Below, in pieces: positions 9,982 to 18,733 of a stretch of 64,000 bases of DNA. Below the pieces are notes generated by a model. The model was not told the DNA's origin. It was given only the letters and a program-made list of their open reading frames with translations, and searched no databases. Source of the DNA: Pseudoalteromonas piscicida. Lineage in GTDB: Bacteria > Pseudomonadota > Gammaproteobacteria > Enterobacterales > Alteromonadaceae. Position 1 is the stretch's first letter. Every line of letters begins with the position of its first letter. The position numbers and the translations under genes were made by a program. The stretch lies in assembly GCF_000238315.3 (NCBI RefSeq), contig NZ_CP011924.1, forward strand, positions 2,935,001-2,999,000, given 5' to 3'.

Positions 9982-12534
9982 GTGTTGAAGTTAGAAGAAT
10001 ACTATCAGGACGTGATCTTGCTCGCCGAAGGCGGAATGAGCAAAGTGTACCTTGCTACCGACAAAAAATTAGGCCGCCGAGTGGCGGTAAAGGTGATGTC
10101 ACTAACTCAGCACACGCAATCAGATGCACTCAACGAAGCCCGCCTGTTAGCGCGTTTTAACCATCCAAACATAGTACAAATTTATGATGTCTTTGAAAGC
10201 GATGGTCAAATGGCTTTGGAAATGGAATATGTGCAAGGTGCAACTTTACAGCACTACACAAAAACACACGTATTAACTACCGAGCAAAAAGTCGAGCTAC
10301 TAAGCCATATTGCCGATGGCCTGGCCTCAGCTCATGGCCAGAACATTCTTCATTTAGACTTAAAACCTGGCAATATACTGGTTAATGAACAGAGCATAGC
10401 CAAAATTGCCGACTTTGGTATTTCACAATTAGAAGACAACCAAGCCTCTCGTCCACATACCAGTTACGGTAGTCTCACAGCAATGTCACCAGAGCAACTT
10501 CGTGATGAAACGCTAGAGAGTCGCAGTGACTTATTCTCATTTAGGCTAATAGCTTATCAACTGTTAGCAGGACATCATCCTTATTTCGAACAAGCTGACG
10601 ATGGCAGTGACAAATCTATTGCTGAACAGATCAAGTTCCAACCGTTAAAAGCAAGTGCTAAACGTATTTTAGATATTCCCCCTGCACTGGCACAGCTTAT
10701 TGATCGCTTATTGCAATACGACAAAAACGCTCGTCCAAGCAGCGCGAATGAAGTCAGTCAGCAGCTAAAGCAAATTTTACACGCCTTTAGCTACGATAAT
10801 AGCGAAGCGACAGTGTCACTTGAACAAATAGAGCTACGAGATAGAGCCAGAGAGAAAGCCAAAGCACGTAACAAGCAACTAGGTATTGCAGCACTTTTCA
10901 CCTTTTTAGTGTGCTTAGCCGTTGGTGGGTACTGGTATTGGCAGGAAACCAAACCCAAGGTTTATATTGCAGCGCTACCGATAAAATTCACTAACTCTTT
11001 TCAACTACTTGAAGCGCATCAACAAAACATAGAGTTAGCAATTAACGACGCACTTAAACAACATTTTTTAAGTAATAATGATTACGTCTTCATTTCAGAC
11101 AGTGAAGTAGATCAAACACAAAAATTTATTGGTGTTGACGCACCATTAAAGGCATTGGGGCGAGCGTTAAATAGTAATGAGCTCATTACTATAAAACTAG
11201 ACTGTAATATTCAAAGCTGTGACATCGTTATCGACTTAGTTGATGCGTCTAATGGAGCCTTAATTAGTAGTGCGCGAACGATGACATCGAGTGAAAACTA
11301 CAGTCGTGTTTTTGCTATTACAGCCTCGGCCCTCACTTCATTAACCGGAGGCTCAACTGATTTAGCCACAAGCAATAAAACATTACTGAATAACTACGCC
11401 ACACTGCATGATGCTAGTTTAGTAAAAGAGGCGGACCGCGCTACGATATTAAAAGAGTTAACAACGCTGATTGATACTGCGCCGGACTTCCTGCCGCTGT
11501 ATTCACTTTACTCTGAACTCGCGACTCAGTTGTATGAAGATAGTTCAAATGATCAAATACTTCTAAACTGGGAACAAGTATTACAGCAAGCCCCCAAGAG
11601 ATTAAAAGCAAGTACAATTATTCAAGGTTCCTATCTCGATTTTTATGCGTTTGCAAAAGACAAAATCCGTGCCAAAGGAACCTTTTTAGCAATTCAGAAT
11701 TCAGCCAAGGACGAGTATCAAAAGCACGCTCTGATCAGCATCTACTATCATTTAATAAACGATTACACTTCGGCACTTCATCACACTGAGCTTGCCTATG
11801 AACTTAGACCGACCTTAAAAGTCATCCGCAATGCAGCTCTGTTCAACATGAAGCTTGGCCAATATGAAGAAGCCTTGCCGTACTTACGAGCAGCCAGCCA
11901 CTACGGCCCTGATAACCTGAAAACACTGAAGGCCATTGCCGATATCTCTCTTCTACTTGGTAAGCTCCATGACGCAGAAAAATCTTATCAAGCTTTAGTT
12001 AAGCGCTCATATACAAGTACGGCTACCTTTAATAATTATGCCATTGTATTGATGCTATTAGGTGATTTAGAACGGGCACTAGAGTTTGCTGAACGAGCCT
12101 CTCAGTTGGCGCCCAGCAATGTAGAAATCTTACTTAACTATGCAGACATTTACTCACTAATGGGTGAGAAGGCGAAAGCCAGTGAAGTGTATCTGCAAAT
12201 TTTAGCCAGTGATTCAGCAAGCCAAGTTGAAGTCGTGCGCATCCAAGCTTTAGCACACCTAGGTAAGCACCAAGAGGCATTAATAGCAATTGATGAATAT
12301 TTGGCTGAGTATCCCGATTCAGCTGAAGCTTTTTACGTAAAATCGTTAATTCAAACACTGATAGAAGAAAAGTATTCCGCAATGGCTTCACTGAAAAAAA
12401 GCATTGATTTAGGCTGGAGCCCGTCTTTTTATCGCTTGTCATGGTTCAGGACACTATGCCACTCGCCATCACTTGAATTAAGAATTGGCACAGAGCATTT
12501 TACCTATCTGTGCCAAGTGCAAATTACGAATTAA
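9982..12534 (+). CDS. Membrane Ser/Thr protein kinase with C-terminal TPR repeats
   Basis: An 850-residue Hanks-type kinase. The kinase domain (about 8-270) shows the glycine-loop variant LAEGGMSKVYLA, catalytic Lys37 in VAVKVM, HLDLKPGN at 124-131 (catalytic Asp126; Leu instead of Arg, so a non-RD kinase), DFG at 144-146 and SPEQL in place of APE. A single membrane span (about 300-320) follows, then a region of unknown fold and TPR-like repeats from about 560 to 810 that face the periplasm if the kinase is cytoplasmic. The GTG start is chosen because the domain begins at once. Its 3' end overlaps the convergent gene at 12531 by 4 nt. Its substrate is not evident. Confidence 0.85.
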   Translation: MLKLEEYYQDVILLAEGGMSKVYLATDKKLGRRVAVKVMSLTQHTQSDALNEARLLARFNHPNIVQIYDVFESDGQMALEMEYVQGATLQHYTKTHVLTTEQKVELLSHIADGLASAHGQNILHLDLKPGNILVNEQSIAKIADFGISQLEDNQASRPHTSYGSLTAMSPEQLRDETLESRSDLFSFRLIAYQLLAGHHPYFEQADDGSDKSIAEQIKFQPLKASAKRILDIPPALAQLIDRLLQYDKNARPSSANEVSQQLKQILHAFSYDNSEATVSLEQIELRDRAREKAKARNKQLGIAALFTFLVCLAVGGYWYWQETKPKVYIAALPIKFTNSFQLLEAHQQNIELAINDALKQHFLSNNDYVFISDSEVDQTQKFIGVDAPLKALGRALNSNELITIKLDCNIQSCDIVIDLVDASNGALISSARTMTSSENYSRVFAITASALTSLTGGSTDLATSNKTLLNNYATLHDASLVKEADRATILKELTTLIDTAPDFLPLYSLYSELATQLYEDSSNDQILLNWEQVLQQAPKRLKASTIIQGSYLDFYAFAKDKIRAKGTFLAIQNSAKDEYQKHALISIYYHLINDYTSALHHTELAYELRPTLKVIRNAALFNMKLGQYEEALPYLRAASHYGPDNLKTLKAIADISLLLGKLHDAEKSYQALVKRSYTSTATFNNYAIVLMLLGDLERALEFAERASQLAPSNVEILLNYADIYSLMGEKAKASEVYLQILASDSASQVEVVRIQALAHLGKHQEALIAIDEYLAEYPDSAEAFYVKSLIQTLIEEKYSAMASLKKSIDLGWSPSFYRLSWFRTLCHSPSLELRIGTEHFTYLCQVQITN

Positions 12535-12995
12535 CCTGGACCATCTGGGTTGTCAATTATCACCCTTGGATCTTGAGAAAAATAGCGGATTACCCCATTA
12601 GCAGTCACATTCTCAGCAACCAAGCGGAAGTCCACTTTGGAATTATGGTCATGCGTCAACTCAATTGGCATGGCGATCGTTGGTTCTGCTATCAGTTTCT
12701 GTAATTGCTCTGATGAAATAGTGTGTTCGAGGTTTATTGCTTGGATCGTCACAGTCACTGAGAGTCTATCTTCAGAAACATCACTAATTAGATTGTAATT
12801 AAAGTTGTCTTGCGCCTCAGTAAAAAAAGTACCGTTTTCAGAAAAATTCCAACCATCAGGAACAATCTTATAAGTTATCTTGGCGCTTTCACCCTTAGCT
12901 AATTTAAGTTCAACTGGTTTATCTTCATTAGAAAATACCCAATTACCATCCGCTTCTGGTGCCACTGTAATTTCTAGTAAAATAGGATCACTCAT
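12531..12995 (-). CDS. Unrecognised 154-aa protein, kinase-neighbour paralogue A
   Basis: I do not recognise this family. The start MSDPILLEITVAPEADG is chosen over an upstream in-frame codon because GAAGGATAAA sits directly before it. There is no signal peptide or membrane span. The sequence alternates charged and hydrophobic residues like a beta-sandwich. It shares LAKGESA, ENGT(F/Y)F, EAQDNFNYNL, FRLVA and RYFSQDP with the protein at 13449-13907, so the two are clear paralogues. It runs convergent to the kinase gene with overlapping stops. Linkage suggests, but does not show, that it is a partner or substrate of the kinase. Confidence 0.75.
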   Translation of the reverse strand: MSDPILLEITVAPEADGNWVFSNEDKPVELKLAKGESAKITYKIVPDGWNFSENGTFFTEAQDNFNYNLISDVSEDRLSVTVTIQAINLEHTISSEQLQKLIAEPTIAMPIELTHDHNSKVDFRLVAENVTANGVIRYFSQDPRVIIDNPDGPG

Positions 12996-13095
12996 TATTT
13001 TATCCTTCGTTGGTTTGTAGAGCTGTTCACATCTATCTAAGCACATGAATAGCAGTAATTCTATTACAGTTGGTTACAGCTTTTAGGCATAAGCT
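12996..13095 (-). repeat. Upstream region of paralogue A, conserved in paralogue B
   Basis: These 100 nt closely match 13908-14007 upstream of the second paralogue. Shared blocks include the ribosome site region, a GCACATGAATAGCAGTAAT block and GGCATAAGCT at the far end. The match shows that the promoter regions were duplicated with the genes and have been kept. Confidence 0.75.
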
Positions 13096-13318
13096 AGTCT
13101 TAAGCTCACTGATAGAACTTTTAGGCACCCCAAATAAGCCAATTGATAAGTTAATAAAAGTGCAGGCTCTTGTGCATCTGGGTTGTAGTACCGAGGCACT
13201 AAGGTTGATTCAACTCGTAAAACCAGAAGCTTCTGAGCTATATGAGCTGCCTTTTGTAAGCTCATTTATCATGACCTTAATAGGGGGAGAGTTTAACAGT
13301 TATACAAATAGAAGCTAA
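13070..13318 (+). pseudogene. Decayed 3' fragment of a second kinase-TPR gene
   Basis: The plus-strand reading frame encodes KVQALVHLGCSTEALRLI, which lines up with RIQALAHLGKHQEALIAI in the last TPR region of the kinase at 9982-12534. A weaker match follows (SSFIMTLIGGEF to KSLIQTLIEEKY). No kinase domain or convincing start codon is present. It lies in the same position and orientation relative to paralogue B as the intact kinase does to paralogue A. It is best read as the remnant of a duplicated kinase/small-protein pair. Confidence 0.6.
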
Positions 13319-13416
13319 CTTGGATTCAAGCTGAGTTGTATAGTTTTTAATTTGAAGTGGTTTGATCCGTTGTGCGGGATAGTTGAGTTCCATGACCTGC
13401 TGGAGAAGCACAACTA

Positions 13417-13440
13417 TTCAGAGCGCTGCAGCGCTCTGAA
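13417..13440. terminator. Perfect 24-bp palindrome downstream of paralogue B
   Basis: Arms TTCAGAGCGCTG and CAGCGCTCTGAA abut exactly, 9 nt past the minus-strand stop codon at 13449. It could fold as a stem with a 4-nt loop and end the paralogue B transcript, but no U tract follows. Confidence 0.45.
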
Positions 13441-13448
13441 TCAGATCT

Positions 13449-13907
13449 CTAGTTTGGCTCTGTATCCTCGATAACAATCGTTGGATCTTGAGAGAAATAG
13501 CGCACGGCACCATTTGCAGAATCATTTTGAGCAACAAGTCTGAACTCAATATTTGAGCTGTTATTCCTCACTAGTGTAACAACCCGCGCACCGGGGTCAG
13601 CTGAAAGCCCTTTGATATCATTTTCACTTAGCGTATTCGCAACATTCAATGCCTCAATCTTAACCTCAACTGTTAACTCATCTTTTAATGTGCTTGTAAG
13701 GTTATAATTGAAGTTGTCTTGCGCCTCGATAAAGTAAGTACCGTTTTCAGCAAAGCTCCAGCCAGCTTCATCGGTAACGAGCTTATAGGTTAGAACAGCG
13801 CTTTCACCCTTAGCTAATTTAAGTTTAACTGGCTTATCGTCATATATCCAGTCGCCCTCAGCTTTTGGGGTCACCATGTATTCGAGTAAATAAGTAGGTG
13901 TACTCAT
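13449..13907 (-). CDS. Unrecognised 152-aa protein, kinase-neighbour paralogue B
   Basis: Family unknown to me; clearly a paralogue of the protein at 12531-12995. Shared blocks are KLKLAKGESA near residue 28, the ENGTYF-to-EAQDNFNYNL region near 55-70, and FRLVAQN plus RYFSQDPT near the end. No signal peptide, membrane span or cysteine is seen. The start MSTPTYLLEYMVTP follows a GGATAAA ribosome site like that of paralogue A. A fragment of a second kinase gene lies just beyond its 3' end. Function unknown; a role with the kinase is a guess from linkage. Confidence 0.75.
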   Translation of the reverse strand: MSTPTYLLEYMVTPKAEGDWIYDDKPVKLKLAKGESAVLTYKLVTDEAGWSFAENGTYFIEAQDNFNYNLTSTLKDELTVEVKIEALNVANTLSENDIKGLSADPGARVVTLVRNNSSNIEFRLVAQNDSANGAVRYFSQDPTIVIEDTEPN

Positions 13908-14007
13908 TATTTTATCCTTCCTTTGTTTGTAGAGCTATCCGCATCCATTTAAGCACATGAATAGCAGTAATACTATTGCTGTAGATTACAACTTATAGGC
14001 ATAAGCT
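13908..14007 (-). repeat. Upstream region of paralogue B, conserved in paralogue A
   Basis: Counterpart of 12996-13095, also 100 nt and ungapped or nearly so. Conservation of this non-coding block beyond the ribosome site suggests a shared promoter or regulator site. Confidence 0.75.
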
Positions 14008-14049
14008 CACTATAACTACATATAGATAATTAACTCACGATGAATATAG

Positions 14050-14079
14050 AACAAGGGCTACCATCGGCAAGCCCTTGTT
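14050..14079. terminator. Possible terminator hairpin after the AsmA-like gene
   Basis: Perfect 10-bp inverted repeat AACAAGGGCT/AGCCCTTGTT with a 10-nt loop, between the AsmA-like stop and the upstream block of paralogue B. The flanking U tract is poor on both strands. Confidence 0.5.
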
Positions 14080-14136
14080 AAGCTGAAATTGATTTAAAAC
14101 AAACAGATGAGCTGTTTATTGAAGCGTCATAAAGAT

Positions 14137-16080
14137 CTATCCACCAAACAAACCTTTAAGTTTGTCTTTTACCTTATCCTTAACCTTGTCTTTGGCTTTG
14201 TCTTTGGCCGCTTCTTTTAGGTCTAGGCTAGTTTCAACTTTGTGGAATGGACCTTTGATCCGCACCGGAATTTTAAAACCGGTACTGTCATCGCTACTGG
14301 CTTGCCCTTCAATGGTATCAACAATTCCAGTCACCACACGGTAATCTACTAAAGTTTGTGGTAAATCAACGGTGCCCTTGCCTGTCACTCGTAGTAACGG
14401 GCTTGCCAACGAGAAGTCATCATTTTGACCTACGCCTTTGGTAAAGACAAAGGTGCCAGTCATGGCTGAGAAGTCGGTTTTTTGATCTGGGTCGAAATTG
14501 GCATTGAGTCCTTGCGATACCGAAGAGAAATCGCCTTTGAGCATCTCTTTGCCCTTACGGATCATCTCAGCAAGGTTAGCGCCTTTTACGCCACCATCTT
14601 TGAACTCAAAACCTAATTTACCACCAAGGGCATTCACAAATTGCTTTTGACTGACACCTTGCGTGTTTAACGCCCAATTAAGGCTACCTTTACCCAATAC
14701 TTTGTCAAAGCCAATAGCATCGGTCAGTAGTGGCTCAGCGTTAATTGCTGTTAATGCAAAGTCAGTACTGATGGCATAAGGTTTTGCTGCTGCATTTACA
14801 ACAACCTTACCTTTACCCTGACCTTCATAGGCTTGGAACTTATCTAGGCTCAGTGTCGCCTTACCTGAGTTAAGCACTAAGCTGATTTGGTTTTCGCCAA
14901 GCTTAATTTCTCTCGCACGTAGCCCTGTAGAAGTGATCTTCACATTCGCATTGAGGCTATTAAGTGCTGACAAATCAATTGCAGTGTCATCCCACACTAT
15001 AGGCTGTGCTGGTGCGCCTTCTGACTCAGGTTGCGTTTGTGGTTTTTCCACAGGTTCTGGCAAATAAGGGTTAAGATCTAACATGCCAAGGTCAACACTC
15101 GCGGTAATATCAGGCTTACCTGAGAGGGTGACTGTACTTTGACCTTTTATTACCAATTCGTCCAAGGTCGCTTCTAAGGCGTTGAGCGTAAATACTTGCC
15201 CTTGCATCGTCATTTTAGCGTTTAGGCCAAAGTCGTTGAACGCATTTTCTTTGGCTTTTAGGTCAACGCCCTGCCACTTAGCTAGCGCTTTTATCGAGTC
15301 GCCAGTCAAAGCTAATTGACCGCGAATGGTTTTACCTTGCTCTGCAATTTCACCTTTATAGTCAAGGTTGAACAGCGCTGATTTTACTTGTTGTTCAACA
15401 TTAAAGGTTTCACCTTCTACCGCCTTTGCTGGATTATCGAGTGTAGTAACTAGGTTAAAAGTTTGACCTTGAAAAGTCAGCTTACCGTCGACTTCTAGTG
15501 GTTGGTACAGTGACGATAGCATCACGCTAATGTCTAAATCAGTTACCTGATATTCAGCGCCTGTCACACCATCAAGGTAAGTCACCGAGCCACCATAAAT
15601 CGCCACTTCGCCAAGGCTAACATCTAAGCCTTCCGGTAACTGCATATTACCTTGTGAACTGGTTTGCGCCGTTGGCGCGTTTTCTGCACTGGTGGGTAGC
15701 AACTGCCAGTTAGCATTACCTTGTTTGTCGGTTTCTAGAATAATTTTAGGATTATTGATCACAAAGCGCTCAAGCTTAGCTTCACCAGACAGCGCACTTA
15801 ACCACGGAATATGCACGGCAAGTTGCTCCATGGCAAACATATCTGGGCGACTGCCCGTTGCCATGTTGGCAAATCGCACTTGGTTTAGCTCAATGTGCAG
15901 CGTTGGGAAAATACCGATGTCAGAGTCGCCATCGATCGACAGTTTTCTACCTGTCACTGACTCAACCTGTGACGTGACTTGGTCAATAATTGCCTGTTTG
16001 GGGATTAAAAACGGGGCTGCGATAACAAGAATAATAATAAGCGCGACAATGGCGCCTACGATTTTAACTAGCCGGTTCAT
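14137..16080 (-). CDS. AsmA-family membrane-anchored protein
   Basis: A 647-residue AsmA-like protein. Relatives are inner-membrane-anchored periplasmic proteins implicated in outer-membrane lipid homeostasis. The start MNRLVKIVGAIVAL is chosen over a codon 32 residues upstream because of AAGGA six nt before it; it gives an N-terminal anchor at about 5-27. The AsmA N-terminal domain follows (DGDSDIGIFPTLHIELNQV), and the AsmA C-terminal region is at about 430-600. The C-terminus is a lysine/aspartate tail of tandem KDKA/KDKV/KDKL tetrapeptides ending KLKGLFGG, encoded by a DNA micro-repeat that could change in copy number. Confidence 0.85.
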   Translation of the reverse strand: MNRLVKIVGAIVALIIILVIAAPFLIPKQAIIDQVTSQVESVTGRKLSIDGDSDIGIFPTLHIELNQVRFANMATGSRPDMFAMEQLAVHIPWLSALSGEAKLERFVINNPKIILETDKQGNANWQLLPTSAENAPTAQTSSQGNMQLPEGLDVSLGEVAIYGGSVTYLDGVTGAEYQVTDLDISVMLSSLYQPLEVDGKLTFQGQTFNLVTTLDNPAKAVEGETFNVEQQVKSALFNLDYKGEIAEQGKTIRGQLALTGDSIKALAKWQGVDLKAKENAFNDFGLNAKMTMQGQVFTLNALEATLDELVIKGQSTVTLSGKPDITASVDLGMLDLNPYLPEPVEKPQTQPESEGAPAQPIVWDDTAIDLSALNSLNANVKITSTGLRAREIKLGENQISLVLNSGKATLSLDKFQAYEGQGKGKVVVNAAAKPYAISTDFALTAINAEPLLTDAIGFDKVLGKGSLNWALNTQGVSQKQFVNALGGKLGFEFKDGGVKGANLAEMIRKGKEMLKGDFSSVSQGLNANFDPDQKTDFSAMTGTFVFTKGVGQNDDFSLASPLLRVTGKGTVDLPQTLVDYRVVTGIVDTIEGQASSDDSTGFKIPVRIKGPFHKVETSLDLKEAAKDKAKDKVKDKVKDKLKGLFGG

Positions 16081-16279
16081 TGCTTTTCCTTCGTAAGGCT
16101 TGGTTCTCTTTATGATAACGGCTGTAGTCGAATATACCATGAATAAAGGCAAATAATTTGTACTGAGCGATTGCAACCTTTTGACTAATCGGTATGATCC
16201 TCGCCCTTGCCAGTTTTTAGCGTCATTAGCTATATTTTACTGGTTGGTTTATTAATCAAACTTGGAGTATCTAACCCGC

Positions 16280-17446
16280 ATGAAGAAACTGCTCATATCA
16301 CCGTCAAACATGGCCTTGGGCGAACAAGAAAGTCAGATTTATCAAAATATCCTCAAACAAGCCACGGAGATCAGCCTTAATCTGATGGCGGTTAAGGTGG
16401 AAAATCACCCTGAAGATTTTCTTGGTTGGTGTTATGAACTGCTTGATGTGGCGAAAAATCGTATCAATTTTGATTTACTGGATGACCATCAATTACCTAC
16501 AGTGAAAAAGCTACAAGATCTGCTCATCGCAGCGATTAGCTTTTTACAACTCAAGACGTTACGCATTGCGCCTTGGCCTGTGGTGGCTGCATTTATTGCC
16601 AGTCACAAAGAAGTGATTGCACTAGATGAGCAATTAAAACTGATTGAATACCTTAAACCAATGCGCAGCACTCCACTTAAAGACATGATCAAAGAAGATC
16701 GCCTCGCCTTTAGCGGTAAGCATGCTGCAAATTTAGATACCAGCGTGTATCAGTTTGACGTAGAGTGGTTTGCCTCCACCAAAAGTGCAAAAGGCTTTCA
16801 TCAATTATTAGACGACCTTCCGGGTGCTTTTGATGAAGCGCTAGCCGCAATCCCGGCAGAAGGTGACGTGACGCTCGAACATTACCAATCATTTATGGTC
16901 GGGTATTTAAGTGCCTTTGCTGGCAGCGAGGAAAAGCCAACGCTTGCACCAGCTACTCGCCTATTAGCAATGCGTCGCCCTGATGTGTTCACGCCAATAA
17001 CCTCGAGCAAGCTTGACGCTTTGTGCCAAGCATTTGGTGTTGCTAAACTTAACAATCGCGATTTTGAGCGTTACTGGACCGATGTCGTCAGCACCATTAA
17101 AGCAATGCCATGGTATACGATGGCCACTCCTGTGGATGAGTTTGAAACGCAACTTGCTGAAATTAAAGCGCTGCTACCATGCCTGTTTTATTACGCGGAT
17201 AAAGACACCGCCACTAACTCCAATTACTTTAAGCTACTGCATAAACCTCAGCGCAGCGGCACCAGTGGTGGCAAAAAAACAGTACGCCGCGGTAAAGAGT
17301 CAGCAGAAGTGTTAGTCGACCGCGCACTCGCGGATGAGTCTATTCCAGAGCATATTCGCACCAAACGTGACTCGATAGTCGCTGAAGTGGAAAAAGGCCG
17401 CAGTGTTGATGAAACCATCAGCCTAATGCGCACCATCTTTGGATAA
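16280..17446 (+). CDS. Unrecognised 388-aa cytoplasmic protein
   Basis: I cannot assign a family with confidence. There is no signal peptide or membrane span. The N-terminal half is helical. The central part contains LLAMRRPDVFTPI, then LCQAFGV, FERYWTDVV and MPWY, a pattern I have loosely seen in proteins of unknown function but cannot name. The C-terminal 60 residues are basic then helical (GGKKTVRRGKESAEVLVDRA). ATG at 16280 is preferred over TTG at 16262, which overlaps the only GGAG. It is a single-gene unit, divergent from the AsmA-like gene and followed by the porin's regulatory region. Confidence 0.6.
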   Translation: MKKLLISPSNMALGEQESQIYQNILKQATEISLNLMAVKVENHPEDFLGWCYELLDVAKNRINFDLLDDHQLPTVKKLQDLLIAAISFLQLKTLRIAPWPVVAAFIASHKEVIALDEQLKLIEYLKPMRSTPLKDMIKEDRLAFSGKHAANLDTSVYQFDVEWFASTKSAKGFHQLLDDLPGAFDEALAAIPAEGDVTLEHYQSFMVGYLSAFAGSEEKPTLAPATRLLAMRRPDVFTPITSSKLDALCQAFGVAKLNNRDFERYWTDVVSTIKAMPWYTMATPVDEFETQLAEIKALLPCLFYYADKDTATNSNYFKLLHKPQRSGTSGGKKTVRRGKESAEVLVDRALADESIPEHIRTKRDSIVAEVEKGRSVDETISLMRTIFG

Positions 17447-17486
17447 CTAACCTAAACTTCAATAACGGCTAGCGCAATTCATAGCT

Positions 17487-17533
17487 TGCATTAATATCGT
17501 GCAAGCTATGGTACTTTGCACCAGCCATGTGCA
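17487..17533 (+). promoter_or_regulatory. Two predicted NtrC enhancer sites
   Basis: The downstream site TGCACCAGCCATGTGCA (17517-17533) differs at one position from the NtrC consensus TGCACC-N5-GGTGCA. The upstream site TGCATTAATATCGTGCA (17487-17503) is weaker, with three differences, and lies inside a perfect 10-bp inverted repeat (17481-17509). Their centres are 30 bp apart, about three helical turns, so they would lie on one face of the DNA, as at the enterobacterial glnA promoter. Confidence 0.6.
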
Positions 17534-17630
17534 ACGTTTATGCAAATCACTCTGTCCTACTTTCGAAACTCAGAAATTAAATTCCAATATTTTTAGTAAC
17601 ATAGAATAAATTCTCCGCTATTTCCTGACA

Positions 17631-17646
17631 TTGGCCTCCCCCTTGC
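17631..17646 (+). promoter_or_regulatory. Predicted sigma-54 promoter of the TorF-family porin
   Basis: TTGGCCTCCCCCTTGC carries the invariant GG and GC of the -24/-12 elements with the required 10-nt spacing. It matches the TTGGC and TTGC boxes. It would start transcription near 17658, about 58 nt ahead of the porin ATG, with the NtrC-like sites about 130 and 160 bp upstream of that start. Confidence 0.65.
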
Positions 17647-17715
17647 ACTTACTCTTTGCAGAAAATGCAATGACAACAACCGAATAATAACTCTGCGTTC
17701 AATGGGGAAAACAGA

Positions 17716-18387
17716 ATGAAAAACAAACCTTTGCTTATGCTACTCGGCGGCCTGACTGCGTGCTTTTGTGTCTCTGCTCAGGCGGAAGTAACAGCAAATA
17801 TTGCGGCAAGCTCAAATTACTACTGGCGTGGTATCACCCAGACTGATGACGGCGCAGCGGTGTCTGGCGGCTTGGATTATAGCAATGAGTCTGGGTTTTA
17901 TGCGGGCACTTGGGTCTCTAACATCGACTTTGGCGACTCCGCCAGTTACGAAATGGATCTGTACGCGGGTTACGCTGGCGAAATCAAGGGCATGAGTTTT
18001 GATTTTGGTTATATCCACTACGCCTATCCCGATGCCAGTGGAGATATTGATTTTGGCGAGATTTACGCCGCGCTTGGTTGGCAATACTTTACGTTTAAAC
18101 TCAGCCACCTAGCCACCGCGCAAAGCGACTCAACCACAGAAGAAGACATGCTATATGCCGAAGTGTCGGCCAGCTTCCCCATTTTTAAAGACAGTGAATT
18201 AACTCTACATATTGGTCGCTCCAGCGGAGACACAGTGCTTGAGTGGACAGGAGAAGACGACGCTTATATGGATTACGGGGTGAGTTTATCTACGCAAGGT
18301 TTTACCTTCGGATTAGTAAAAACCGACCTAGACAGTAGCGACGATATTAAAGCATATGTAAGTTATGGATTAGATTTTAATCTGTGA
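17716..18387 (+). CDS. TorF-family putative outer-membrane porin
   Basis: A 223-residue outer-membrane beta-barrel of the TorF/TIGR02001 family. The signal peptide ends near SAQA (residue 23). The mature start VTANIAASSNYYWRGITQT is the family hallmark, and alternating aromatic strands end in FNL. Transport substrate unknown. The predicted NtrC/sigma-54 control suggests induction under nitrogen limitation and a role in taking up a nitrogen source. It forms a single-gene unit closed by two hairpins. Confidence 0.8.
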   Translation: MKNKPLLMLLGGLTACFCVSAQAEVTANIAASSNYYWRGITQTDDGAAVSGGLDYSNESGFYAGTWVSNIDFGDSASYEMDLYAGYAGEIKGMSFDFGYIHYAYPDASGDIDFGEIYAALGWQYFTFKLSHLATAQSDSTTEEDMLYAEVSASFPIFKDSELTLHIGRSSGDTVLEWTGEDDAYMDYGVSLSTQGFTFGLVKTDLDSSDDIKAYVSYGLDFNL

Positions 18388-18393
18388 TGACCA

Positions 18394-18434
18394 AAGGTGA
18401 GCGGTCCTGTGACAGCCGCATCACCTTATTTTTT
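18394..18434 (+). terminator. Terminator of the porin gene
   Basis: AAGGTGAGCGG pairs with CCGCATCACCTT across an 11-nt loop with one bulge or mismatch, followed by ATTTTTT. It starts 7 nt after the stop. Confidence 0.75.
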
Positions 18435-18451
18435 ACTTGCTGCAACACGTA

Positions 18452-18471
18452 GGGCCGAAAGGCCCTTTTTT
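18452..18471 (+). terminator. Second hairpin terminator downstream of the porin
   Basis: GGGCC, a GAAA tetraloop, GGCCC, then six T. A textbook short terminator that backs up the one at 18394. The rest of 18472-18733 holds no gene that I can see. Confidence 0.8.
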
Positions 18472-18733
18472 ATACTTTATATTATTAGTAATTCAAAAGT
18501 TTCCAAGCAAGGCTTTCACCGTCTCCCTCTGTAGTCATCAGCTTGTTTTATAAATCAAAACAGGAACTTAATCCTTTTGCTCGATTGAACTAAATTCTAA
18601 CCACACCTAATAAAGACTTAAGATAAGTGAAGCGCGAATAAGCTGTTCAGCAGTGAAGCAAACAAAAAGTTTACACTTAAAAAAACAAGCGATAACATTC
18701 AGGCCCCATTTTAGGAAAAAGGATATTAATTAA

